This document shows, one piece after another, positions 28,760-40,561 of a stretch of 64,000 nucleotides of DNA. The position numbers and the translations under genes were made by a program. Source of the DNA: Platycnemis pennipes. Lineage: Eukaryota; Arthropoda; Insecta; Odonata; Platycnemididae. The notes under the pieces were generated by a model. That model was not told the DNA's origin, did not search any database, and saw only the letters and a program-made list of their open reading frames with translations. Location: NCBI GenBank assembly GCA_933228895.1, contig OW121856.1:108103027-108167026 (forward strand). Direction: 5' to 3'. Each line of letters opens with the position of its first letter. Within the stretch, counting starts at the first letter, position 1.

Positions 28760-31700
28760 CTGGTTTAATATTCTTTTTTTATTTTATTAAGATGTATTCT
28801 ACCGATGTTTTTCAGCTGAATTTCATAATTTAATTACTGGGTTTCTTGATTCCAAGAAATTTTAGAAATAATTCATTATAAAATTAAAAAATCGTGTCTG
28901 AGGCTGATATAATATTCTTTTTTTATCGTATTAAGATGGACTCTACCGATGGTTTTCAGCTGAATTTCATAATTTAATTACTGCGTTTCTTGATTCCAAG
29001 AAATTTTAGAAATAATTCATTACAAAATAAAAAAATCGTGTCTGAGGCTGGTTTAATATTCTTTTTTTATCGTATTAAGATGTATTCTACCGATGTTTTT
29101 CAGCTGAATTTCATAAATTAGTCACTGCGTTTCTTGATTCCAAGAAATTTTAGAAATAATTCATTACAAAATAAAAAAATCGTGTCTGCGGCTGGTTTAA
29201 TATTCTTTTTTTATCGTATTAAGATGTATTCTAGCGATGTTTTTCAGCTGAATTTCATAAATTAGTCACTGCGTTTCTTGATTCCAAGAAATTTTAGATA
29301 TAATTTATTGCTAAATAAAAAAATCGTCTCAGAGGCTGGTTGAATATTCTTTTTTTATCGTATTAAGATGTATTCTACCGATGGTTTTTAGCTGACTTTC
29401 ATAATTTAATTACTGCGTTTCTTGATTCCAAGAAATTTTAGAAATAATTTATTGCTAAATAAAAAAATCGTGTCTGAGGCTGGTTTAATATTCTTTTTTT
29501 ATCGTATTAAGATGTATTCACCCGATGTTTTTCAGCTGAATTTCATAATTTAATTACTGCGTTTCTTGATTCCAAGAAATTTTAGAAATAATTCATTACA
29601 AAATAAAAAAATCGTGTCTGAGGCTGGTTTAATATTCTTTTTTTATCGTATTAAGATGTATTCTAGCGATGTTTTTCAGCTGAATTTCATAATTTAATTA
29701 CTGCGTTTCTTGATTCCAAGAAATTTTAGAAATAATTCATTACAAAATAAAAAAATCGTGTCTGAGGCTGGTTTAATATTCATTTTTTATCGTATAAGGA
29801 TGTTTCCTACCGATGTTTTTCAGCTGAATTTCATAATTTAATTACTGCATTTCTTGATTCCAAGATTTTAGAAATAATTCATTACAAAATAAAAAAATAG
29901 TGTCTGAGGCTGGTTTAATATTCTTTTTTTTATTGTATTAAGATGTATTCTACAGATGTTTTTCAGCCGAATTTCATAAAATAGTCACTGCGTTTCTCGA
30001 TTCCAAGAAATTTTAAAAATAATTCATTACAAAATAAAAAAATCGTGTCTGAGGCTGGTTTAATATTCTTTTTTTATCGTATTAAGATGTATTCTAGCGA
30101 TGTTTTTCAGCTGAATTTCATAATTTATTTACTGCGTTTCTTGATTCCAAGAAATTTTAGAAATAATTCATTACAAAATAAAAAAATCGTGTCTGAGGCT
30201 GGTTTAATATTCTTTTTTTATCGTATTAAGATGTATTCTACCGATGTCTTTCAGCTGAATTTCATAATTTATTTACTGCGTTTCTTGATTCCAAGAAATT
30301 TTAGAAATAATTTATTGCTAAATAAAAAAATCGTCTCAGAGGCTGGTTGAATATTCTTTTTTTATCGTATTAAGATGTATTCTAGCGATGTTTTTCAGCT
30401 GAATTTCATAAATTAGTCACTGCGTTTCTTGATTCCAAGAAATTTTAGATATAATTAATTGCTAAATAAAAAAATCGTCTCAGAGGCTGGTTGAATATTC
30501 TTTTTTTATCGTATTAAGATGTATTCTACCGATGGTTTTTAGCTGACTTTCATAATTTAATTACTGCGTTTCTTGATTCCAAGAAATTTTAGAAATAATT
30601 TATTGCTAAATAAAAAAATCGTGTCTGAGGCTGGTTTAATATTCTTTTTTTATCGTATTAAGATGTATTCACTCGATGTTTTTCAGCTGAATTTCATAAT
30701 TTAATTACTGCGTTTCTTGATTCCAAGAAATTTTAGAAATAATTCATTACAAAATAAAAAAATCGTGTCTGAGGCTGGTTTAATATTCTTTTTTTATCGT
30801 ATTAAGATGTATTCTAGCGATGTTTTTCAGCTGAATTTCATAATTTAATTACTGCATTTCTTGATTCCAAGAAATTTTAGAAATAATTCATTACAAAATA
30901 AAAAAATCGTGTCTGAGGCTGGTTTAATATTCTTTTTTTATCGTATAAGGATGTTTCCTACCGATGTTTTTCAGCTGAATTTCATATTTTAATTACTGCA
31001 TTTCTTGATTCCAAGAAATTTTAGAAATAATTCATTACAAAATAAAAAAATCGTGTCTGAGGCTGGTTTAATATTCTTTTTTTATCGTATTAAGATGTAT
31101 TCTACCGATGTTTTTCAGCCGAATTTCATAAATTAGTCACTGCGTTTCTTGATTCCAAGAAATTTTAGAAATAATTCATTACAAAATAAAAAAATCGTGT
31201 CTGAGGCTGGTTTAATATTCTTTTTTTATCGTATTAAGATGTATTCTAGCGATGTTTTTCAGCTGAATTTCATAATTTATTTACTGCGTTTCTTGATTCC
31301 AAGAAATTTTAGAAATAATTCATTACAAAATAAAAAAATCGTGTCTGAGGCTGGTTTAATATTCTTTTTTTATCGTATTAAGATGTATTCTACCGATGTC
31401 TTTCAGCTGAATTTCATAATTTAATTACTGCGTTTCTTGATTCCAAGAAATTTTTGAAATAATTTATTGCTAAAAAAAAAATCGTGTCTGAGGCTGGTTT
31501 AATATTCTTTTTTTATCGTATTAAGATGTATTCACCCGATGTTATTCAGCTGAATTTCATAAATTAGTCACTGCGTTTCTTGATTCCAAGAAATTTTAGA
31601 TATAATTTATTGCTAAATAAAAAAATCGTCTCAGAGGCTGGTTGAATATTCTTTTTTTATCGTATTAAGATGTATTCTACCGATGGTTTTCAGCTAACTT

Positions 31701-34523
31701 TCATAATTTAATTACTGCGTTTCTTGATTCCAAGAAATTTTTGAAATAATTTATTGCTAAAAAAAAAATCGTGTCTGAGGCTGGTTTAATATTCTTTTTT
31801 TATCGTATTAAGATGTATTCACCCGATGTTTTTCAGCTGAATTTCATAATTTAATTACTACGTTTCTTGATTCCAAGAAATTTTAGAAATAATTCATTAC
31901 AAAATAAAAAAATCGTGTCTGAGGCTGGTTTAATATTCTTTTTTTATCGTATTAAGATGTATTCTACCGATGTTTTTCAGCTGAATTTCATAATTTAATC
32001 ACTGCCTTTCTTGATTCCAAGAAATTTTAGAAATAATTCATTACAAAATAAAAAAATCGTGTCTGAGGCTGGTTTAATATTCTTTTCTTATCGTATTAAG
32101 ATGTATTCTAGCGATGTTTTTCAGCTGAATTTCATAATTTAATTACTGCGTTTCTTGATTCCAAGAAATTTTAGAAATAATTCATTACAAAATAAAAAAA
32201 TCGTGTCTGAGGCTGGTTTAATATTCTTTTTTTATCGTATTAAGATGTATTCACTCGATGTTTTTCAGCTGAATTTCATAATTTAATTACTGCGTTTCTT
32301 GATTCCAAGAAATTTTAGAAATAATTCATTACAAAATAAAAAAATCGTGTCTGAGGCTGGTTTAATATTCTTTTTTTATCGTATAAGGATGTTTCCTACC
32401 GATGTTTTTCAGCTGAATTTCATAATTTAATTACTGCATTTCTTGATTCCAAGAAATTTTAGAAATAATTCATTACAAAATAAAAAAATCGTGTCTGAGG
32501 CTGGTTTAATATTCTTTTTTTATTGTATTAAGATGTATTCTACCGATGTTTTTCAGCCGAATTTCATAAATTAGTACTGCGTTTCTTGATTCCAAGAAAT
32601 TTTAAAAATAATTCATTACAAAATAAAAAAATCGTGTCTGAGGCTGGTTTAATATTCTTTTTTTATCGTATTAAGATGTATTCTACCGATGTCTTTCAGC
32701 TGAATTTCATAATTTAATTACTGCGTTTCTTGATTCCAAGAAATTTTTGAAATAATTTATTGCTAAAAAAAAAATCGTGACTGAGGCTGGTTTAATATTC
32801 TTTTTTTATCGTATTAAGATGTATTCACCCGATGTTTTTCAGCTGAATTTCATAAATTAGTCACTGCGTTTCTTGATTCCAATAAATTTTAGATATAATT
32901 TATTGCTAAATAAAAAAATCGTCTCAGAGGCTGGTTGAATATTCTTTTTTTATCGTATTAAGATGTATTCTACCGATGGTTTTCAGCTAACTTTCATAAT
33001 TTAATTACTGCGTTTCTTGATTCCAAGAAATTTTTGAAATAATTTATTGCTAAAAAAAAAATCGTGTCTGAGGCTGGTTTAATATTCTTTTTTTATCGTA
33101 TTAAGATGTATTCACCCGATGTTTTTCAGCTGAATTTCATAATTTAATTACTACGTTTCTTGATTCCAAGAAATTTTAGAAATAATTCATTACAAAATAA
33201 AAAAATCGTGTCTGAGGCTGGTTTAATATTCTTTTTTTATCGTATTAAGATGTATTCTACCGATGTTTTTCAGCTGAATTTCATAATTTAATTACTGCGT
33301 TTCTTGATTCCAAGAAATTTTAGAAATAATTCATTACAAAATAAAAAAATCGTGTCTAAGGCTATTGTAATATTCTTTTTTTATCGTATTAAGATGTATT
33401 CTACCGATGTTTTTCAGCTGAATTTCATAATTTAATCACTGCCTTTCTTGATTCCAAGAAATTTTAGAAATAATTCATTACAAAATAAAAAAATCGTGTC
33501 TGAGGCTGGTTTAATATTCTTTTCTTATCGTATTAAGATGTATTCTAGCGATGTTTTTCAGCTGAATTTCATAATTTAATTACTGCGTTTCTTGATTCCA
33601 AGAAATTTTAGAAATAATTCATTACAAAATAAAAAAATCGTGTCTGAGGCTGGTTTAATATTCTTTTTTTATCGTATAAGGATGTTTCCTACCGATGTTT
33701 TTCAGCTGAATTTCATAATTTAATTACTGCATTTCTTGATTCCAAGAAATTTTAGAAATAATTCATTACAAAATAAAAAAATCGTGTCTGAGGCTGGTTT
33801 AATATTCTTTTTTTATTGTATTAAGATGTATTCTACCGATGTTTTTCAGCCGAATTTCATAAATTAGTCACTGCGTTTCTTGATTCCAAGAAATTTTAAA
33901 AATAATTCATTACAAAATAAAAAAATCGTGTCTGAGGCTGGTTTAATATTCTTTTTTTATCGTATTAAGATGTATTCTAGCGATGTTTTTCAGCTGAATT
34001 TCATAATTTATTTACTGCGTTTCTTGATTCCAAGAAATTTTAGAAATAATTCATTACAAAATAAAAAAATCGTGTCTGAGGCTGGTTTAATATTCTTTTT
34101 TTATCGTATTAAGATGTATTCTACCGATGTCTTTCAGCTGAATTTCATAATTTATTTACTGCGTTTCTTGATTCCAAGAAATTTTAGAAATAATTTATTG
34201 CTAAATAAAAAAATCGTCTCAGAGGCTGGTTGAATATTCTTTTTTTATCGTATTAAGATGTATTCTAGCGATGTTTTTCAGCAGAATTTCATAAATTAGT
34301 CACTGCGTTTCTTGATTCCAAGAAATTTTAGATATAATTTATTGCTAAATAAAAAAATCGTGTCTGAGGCTGGTTTAATATTCTTTTTTTATCGTATTAA
34401 GATGTATTCACCCGATGTTTTTCAGCTGAATTTCATAATTTAATTACTGCGTTTCTTGATTCCAAGAAATTTTAGAAATAATTCATTACAAAATAAAAAA
34501 ATCGTGTCTGAGGCTGGTTTAAT
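28760..34523. repeat. Mosaic segment between alpha and beta
   Basis: About 40 monomers that reuse alpha variants in a different order. There is a GGACTC monomer at 28,935, a GTCTGCGG monomer at 29,183, and the last 139-bp monomer of the window at about 29,862. A new variant, TTACTACGTTTC, appears at 31,856 and 33,149 and continues at 35,593 and 37,030. The stretch from about 30,600 to 31,910 recurs about 3,738 bp downstream, in the beta region. About four monomers around 31,400-31,950 recur 1,293 bp (nine monomers) further on. TATTCACTCGATG near 30,670 and 32,250 is restricted to this segment. No gene or foreign insertion is present. Confidence 0.78.
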
Positions 34524-35959
34524 ATTCTTTTTTTATCGTATTAAGATGTATTCTAGCGATGTTTTTCAGCTGAATTTCATAATTTAATTACTGCATTTCT
34601 TGATTCCAAGAAATTTTAGAAATAATTCATTACAAAATAAAAAAATCGTGTCTGAGGCTGGTTTAATATTCTTTTTTTATCGTATAAGGATGTTTCCTAC
34701 CGATGTTTTTCAGCTGAATTTCATAATTTAATTACTGCATTTCTTGATTCCAAGAAATTTTAGAAATAATTCATTACAAAATAAAAAAATCGTGTCTGAG
34801 GCTGGTTTAATATTCTTTTTTTATCGTATTAAGATGTATTCTACCGATGTTTTTCAGCCGAATTTCATAAATTAGTCACTGCGTTTCTTGATTCCAAGAA
34901 ATTTTAGAAATAATTCATTACAAAATAAAAAAATCGTGTCTGAGGCTGGTTTAATATTCTTTTTTTATCGTATTAAGATGTATTCTAGCGATGTTTTTCA
35001 GCTGAATTTCATAATTTATTTACTGCGTTTCTTGATTCCAAGAAATTTTAGAAATAATTCATTACAAAATAAAAAAATCGTGTCTGAGGCTGGTTTAATA
35101 TTCTTTTTTTATCGTATTAAGATGTATTCTACCGATGTCTTTCAGCTGAATTTCATAATTTAATTACTGCGTTTCTTGATTCCAAGAAATTTTTGAAATA
35201 ATTTATTGCTAAAAAAAATCGTGTCTGAGGCTGGTTTAATATTCTTTTTTTATCGTATTAAGATGTATTCACCCGATGTTTTTCAGCTGAATTTCATAAA
35301 TTAGTCACTGCGTTTCTTGATTCCAAGAAATTTTAGATATAATTTATTGCTAAATAAAAAAATCGTCTCAGAGGCTGGTTGAATATTCTTTTTTTATCGT
35401 ATTAAGATGTATTCTACCGATGGTTTTCAGCTAACTTTCATAATTTAATTACTGCGTTTCTTGATTCCAAGAAATTTTTGAAATAATTTATTGCTAAAAA
35501 AAAAATCGTGTCTGAGGCTGGTTTAATATTCTTTTTTTATCGTATTAAGATGTATTCACCCGATGTTTTTCAGCTGAATTTCATAATTTAATTACTACGT
35601 TTCTTGATTCCAAGAAATTTTAGAAATAATTCATTACAAAATAAAAAAATCGTGTCTGAGGCTGTATTAATATTCTTTTTTTATTTTATTAAGATGTATT
35701 CTACCGATGTTTTTCAGCTGAATTTCATAATTTAATTACTGGGTTTCTTGATTCCAAGAAATTTTAGAAATAATTCATTATAAAATTAAAAAATCGTGTC
35801 TGAGGCTGATATAATATTCTTTTTTTATCGTATTAAGATGGACTCTACCGATGGTTTTCAGCTGAATTTCATAATTTAATTACTGCGTTTCTTGATTCCA
35901 AGAAATTTTAGAAATAATTCATTACAAAATAAAAAAATCGTGTCTGAGGCTGGTTTAAT
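34524..35959. repeat. Ten-monomer tandem duplication beta, copy 1 (1,436 bp)
   Basis: Starts at a monomer with AGCGATG (34,555) and runs through an AAGGATGTTTCC monomer, the paired open-frame monomers, TTGCTAAA monomers, TTACTACG (35,593) and a GGACTC monomer (35,837). Copy 2 follows directly. Differences between copies include one A in the run near 35,210 and GCTGTATTAAT near 35,662 against GCTGGTTTAAT near 37,100. The left part of this unit also matches the previous segment at an offset of about 3,738 bp. Confidence 0.83.
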
Positions 35960-37396
35960 ATTCTTTTTTTATCGTATTAAGATGTATTCTAGCGATGTTT
36001 TTCAGCTGAATTTCATAATTTAATTACTGCATTTCTTGATTCCAAGAAATTTTAGAAATAATTCATTACAAAATAAAAAAATCGTGTCTGAGGCTGGTTT
36101 AATATTCTTTTTTTATCGTATAAGGATGTTTCCTACCGATGTTTTTCAGCTGAATTTCATAATTTAATTACTGCATTTCTTGATTCCAAGAAATTTTAGA
36201 AATAATTCATTACAAAATAAAAAAATCGTGTCTGAGGCTGGTTTAATATTCTTTTTTTATCGTATTAAGATGTATTCTACCGATGTTTTTCAGCCGAATT
36301 TCATAAATTAGTCACTGCGTTTCTTGATTCCAAGAAATTTTAGAAATAATTCATTACAAAATAAAAAAATCGTGTCTGAGGCTGGTTTAATATTCTTTTT
36401 TTATCGTATTAAGATGTATTCTAGCGATGTTTTTCAGCTGAATTTCATAATTTATTTACTGCGTTTCTTGATTCCAAGAAATTTTAGAAATAATTCATTA
36501 CAAAATAAAAAAATCGTGTCTGAGGCTGGTTTAATATTCTTTTTTTATCGTATTAAGATGTATTCTACCGATGTCTTTCAGCTGAATTTCATAATTTAAT
36601 TACTGCGTTTCTTGATTCCAAGAAATTTTTGAAATAATTTATTGCTAAAAAAAAATCGTGTCTGAGGCTGGTTTAATATTCTTTTTTTATCGTATTAAGA
36701 TGTATTCACCCGATGTTTTTCAGCTGAATTTCATAAATTAGTCACTGCGTTTCTTGATTCCAAGAAATTTTAGATATAATTTATTGCTAAATAAAAAAAT
36801 CGTCTCAGAGGCTGGTTGAATATTCTTTTTTTATCGTATTAAGATGTATTCTACCGATGGTTTTCAGCTAACTTTCATAATTTAATTACTGCGTTTCTTG
36901 ATTCCAAGAAATTTTTGAAATAATTTATTGCTAAAAAAAAAATCGTGTCTGAGGCTGGTTTAATATTCTTTTTTTATCGTATTAAGATGTATTCACCCGA
37001 TGTTTTTCAGCTGAATTTCATAATTTAATTACTACGTTTCTTGATTCCAAGAAATTTTAGAAATAATTCATTACAAAATAAAAAAATCGTGTCTGAGGCT
37101 GGTTTAATATTCTTTTTTTATTTTATTAAGATGTATTCTACCGATGTTTTTCAGCTGAATTTCATAATTTAATTACTGGGTTTCTTGATTCCAAGAAATT
37201 TTAGAAATAATTCATTATAAAATTAAAAAATCGTGTCTGAGGCTGATATAATATTCTTTTTTTATCGTATTAAGATGGACTCTACCGATGGTTTTCAGCT
37301 GAATTTCATAATTTAATTACTGCGTTTCTTGATTCCAAGAAATTTTAGAAATAATTCATTACAAAATAAAAAAATCGTGTCTGAGGCTGGTTTAAT
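35960..37396. repeat. Ten-monomer tandem duplication beta, copy 2 (1,437 bp)
   Basis: Same ten variant monomers as the adjacent copy, in the same order. AGCGATG is at 35,991, TTACTACG at 37,030 and GGACTC at 37,274, all offset by 1,436 or 1,437 bp from copy 1. At its right end the sequence changes to the first gamma unit with a T6 monomer. Confidence 0.83.
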
Positions 37397-40300
37397 ATTC
37401 TTTTTTATCGTATTAAGATGTATTCTACCGATGTTTTTCAGCTGAATTTCATAATTTAATTACTGCGTTTCTTGATTCCAAGAAATTTTAGAAATAATTC
37501 ATTACAAAATAAAAAAATCGTGTCTGAGGCTGGTTTAATATTCTTTTTTTTACGTATTAAGATGTATTCTACCGATGTTTTTCAGCTGAATTTCATAATT
37601 TAATTACTGCGTTTCATGACTCCAAAAAATTTTAGAAATAATTCATTACAAAATAAAAAAATCGTGTCTGAGGCTGGTTTAATATTCTTTTTTTATCGTA
37701 TTAAGATGTATTCTACCGATGTTTTTCAGCTGAATTTCATAATTTAATTACAGCGTTTCTTGATTCCAAGAAATTTTTGAAATAATTCATTACAAAATAA
37801 AAAAATCGTGTCTGAGGCTGGTTTAATATTCTTTTTTTATCGTATTAAGATGTATTCTACCGATGTTTTTCAGCTGAATTTCATAATTTAATTACTGCAT
37901 TTCTTGATTCCAAGAAATTTTAGAAATAATTCATTACAAAATAAAAAAATCGTGTCTAAGGCTATTTTAATATTCTTTTTTTATCGTATTAAGATGTATT
38001 CTACCGATGTTTTTCAGCTGAATTTCATAATTTAATCACTGCCTTTCTTGATTCCAAGAAATTTTAGAAATAATTCATTACAAAATAAAAAAATCGTGTC
38101 TGAGGCTGGTTTAATATTCTTTTTTTATCGTATTAAGATGTATTCTAGCGATGTTTTTCAGCTGTATTTCATAATTTAATTACTGCGTTTCTTGATTCCA
38201 AGAAATTTTAGAATTAATTCATTACAAAATAAAAAAATCGTGTCTGAGGCTGGTTTAATATTCTTTTTTTATTTTATAAGGATGTTTCCTACCGATGTTT
38301 TTCAGCTGAATTTCATAATTTAATTACTGCATTTCTTGATTCCAAGAAATTTTAGAAATAATTCATTACAAAATAAAAAAATCGTGTCTGAGGCTGGTTT
38401 AATATTCTTTTTTTTACGTATTAAGATGTATTCTACCGATGTTTTTCAGCTGAATTTCATAATTTAATTACTGCGTTTCATTACTCCAAGAAATTTTAGA
38501 AATAATTCATTACAAAATAAAAAAATCGTGTCTGAGGCTGGTTTAATATTCTTTTTTTATCGTATTAAGATGTATTCTACCGATGTTTTTCAGCTGAATT
38601 TCATAATTTAATTACAGCGTTTCTTGATTCCAAGAAATTTTTGAAATAATTCATTACAAAATAAAAAAATCGTGTCTGAGGCTGGTTTAATATTCTTTTT
38701 TTATCGTATTAAGATGTATTCTACCGATGTTTTTCAGCTGAATTTCATAATTTAATTACTGCATTTCTTGATTCCAAGAAATTTTAGAAATAATTCATTA
38801 CAAAATAAAAAAATCGTGTCTAAGGCCATTTTAATATTCTTTTTTTATCGTATTAAGATGTATTCTACCGATGTTTTTCAGCTGAATTTCATAATTTAAT
38901 CACTGCCTTTCTTGATTCCAAGAAATTTTAGAAATAATTCATTACAAAATAAAAAAATCGTGTCTGAGGCTGGTTTAATATTCTTTTTTTATCGTATTAA
39001 GATGTATTCTAGCGATGTTTTTCAGCTGTATTTCATAATTTAATTACTGCGTTTCTTGATTCCAAGAAATTTTAGAAATAATTCATTACAAAATAAAAAA
39101 ATCGTGTCTGAGGCTGGTTTAATATTCTTTATTTATCGTATAAGGATGTTTCCTACCCTTGTTTTTCAGCTGAATTTCATAATTTACTTACTGCATTTCT
39201 TGATTCCAAGAAATTTTAGAAATAATTCATTACAAAATAAAAAAATCGTGTCTGAGGCTGGTTTAATATTCTTTTTTTATCGTATTAAGATGTATTCTAC
39301 CGATGTCTTTCAGCTGAATTTCATAATTTATTTACTGCGTTTCTTGATTCCAAGAAATTTTAGAAATAATTTATTGCTAAATAAAAAAATCGTCTCAGAG
39401 GCTGGTTGAATATTCTTTTTTTATCGTATTAAGATGTATTCTACCGATGGTTTTCAGCTGACTTTCATAATTTAATTACTGCGTTTCTTGATTCCAAGAA
39501 ATTTTAGAAATAATTTATTGCTAAATAAAAAAATCGTGTCTGATGCTGGTTTAATATTCTTTTTTTATCGTATTAAGATGTATTCACCCGATGTTTTTCA
39601 GCTGAATTTCATAATTTAATTACTGGGTTTCTTGATTCCAAGAAATTTTAGAAATAATTTATTGCTAAATAAAAAAATCGTGTCTGATGCTGGTTTAATA
39701 TTCTTTTTTTATCGTATTAAGATGTATTCACCCGATGTTTTTCAGCTGAATTTCATAATTTATTTACTGCGTTTCTTGATTCCAAGAAATTTTAGAAATA
39801 ATTCATTACAAAATAAAAAAATCGTGTCTGAGGCTGGTTTAATATTCTTTTTTTATCGTATTAAGATGTATTCTACCGATGTTTTTCAGCTGAATTTCAT
39901 AATTTAATTACTGGGTTTCTTGATTCCAAGAAATTTTAGAAATAATTCATTACAAAATTAAAAAATCGTGTCTGAGGCTGGTTTAATGTACTTTTTTTAT
40001 CGTATTAAGATGGACTCTACCGATGGTTTTCAGCTGAATTTCATAATTTAATTACTGCGTTTCTTGATTCCATGAAATTTTAGAAATAATTCATTACAAA
40101 ATAAAAAATCGTGTCTGAGGCTGGTTTAATATTCTTTTTTTATCGTATTAAGATGTATTCTACCGAGGTTTTTCAGCTGAATTTCATAATTTAATTACTG
40201 CGTTTCTCGATTCCAAGAAATTTTAGAAATAATTCATTACAAAATAAAAAAATCGTGTCTGAGGCTGGTTTAATATTCTTTTTTTATCGTATAAGGATGT

Positions 40301-40561
40301 ATTCTACCGATGTTTTTCAGCCGAATTTTATAAATTAGTCACTGCGTTTCTTGATTCCAAGAAATTTTAGAAATAAATCATTACAAAATAAAAAAATCGG
40401 GTCTGAGGCTGGTTTAATACTCTATTTTTATCGTATTAAGATGTATTCTACCGATGTTTTTCAGCTGAATTTCATAATTTAATTACTGCATTTCTTGATT
40501 CCAAGAAATTTTAGAAATAATTTATAACAAAATAAAACAAATCGTCTCGGGCTGGTTTAAT
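37397..40561. repeat. 22-monomer tandem duplication gamma, copy 1 (3,165 bp)
   Basis: Offset of 3,166 bp to copy 2 is shown by several private variants: GCATGACTCCAAAAAAT (37,615 and 40,781), CCTACCCTTG (about 39,151 and 42,317), TTTAATGTAC before the GGACTC monomer (40,009 and 43,175), TTCCATGAAAT (about 40,068 and 43,237), TACCGAGG, and ATCGTCTCGGGCTGG (about 40,541 and 43,707). Two successive six-monomer blocks inside it (37,540-38,403 and 38,404-39,267) are copies of each other. Confidence 0.87.
37540..39267. repeat. Nested six-monomer duplication inside gamma copy 1 (2 x 864 bp)
   Basis: 37,540-38,403 and 38,404-39,267 share the same order of variants: a TTTTTACGTATT monomer with a changed hairpin flank (GCATGACTCC, then GCATTACTCC), ATTACAGCG with TTTTTGAAAT, CTAAGGCTATTTT or CTAAGGCCATTTT, AATCACTGCC, CAGCTGTATTTC, and an AAGGATGTTTCC monomer. 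The blocks have diverged by several substitutions, more than the two gamma copies differ from each other. The six-monomer duplication is therefore older than the 22-monomer one. Confidence 0.82.

Larger units (their letters stand above)
7421..29870. repeat. 139-bp monomer class with 5-bp deletion in the hairpin, 11 copies
   Basis: Eleven monomers read GATTCCAAGATTTTAG where others read GATTCCAAGAAATTTTAG, which with the flanking bases is a 5-bp shortening that removes most of the right hairpin arm. They lie near 7,421, 11,020, 11,880, 14,613, 15,478, 18,931, 19,795, 23,391, 24,397, 27,992 and 29,862: two per alpha unit plus one just outside. Each also carries AAGGATGTTTCC and GCATTTC, with a T-tract interrupted as TTCATTTTTT, so all descend from one founder. 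The class is absent from the rest of the window. Coordinates span the whole distribution. Confidence 0.85.
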
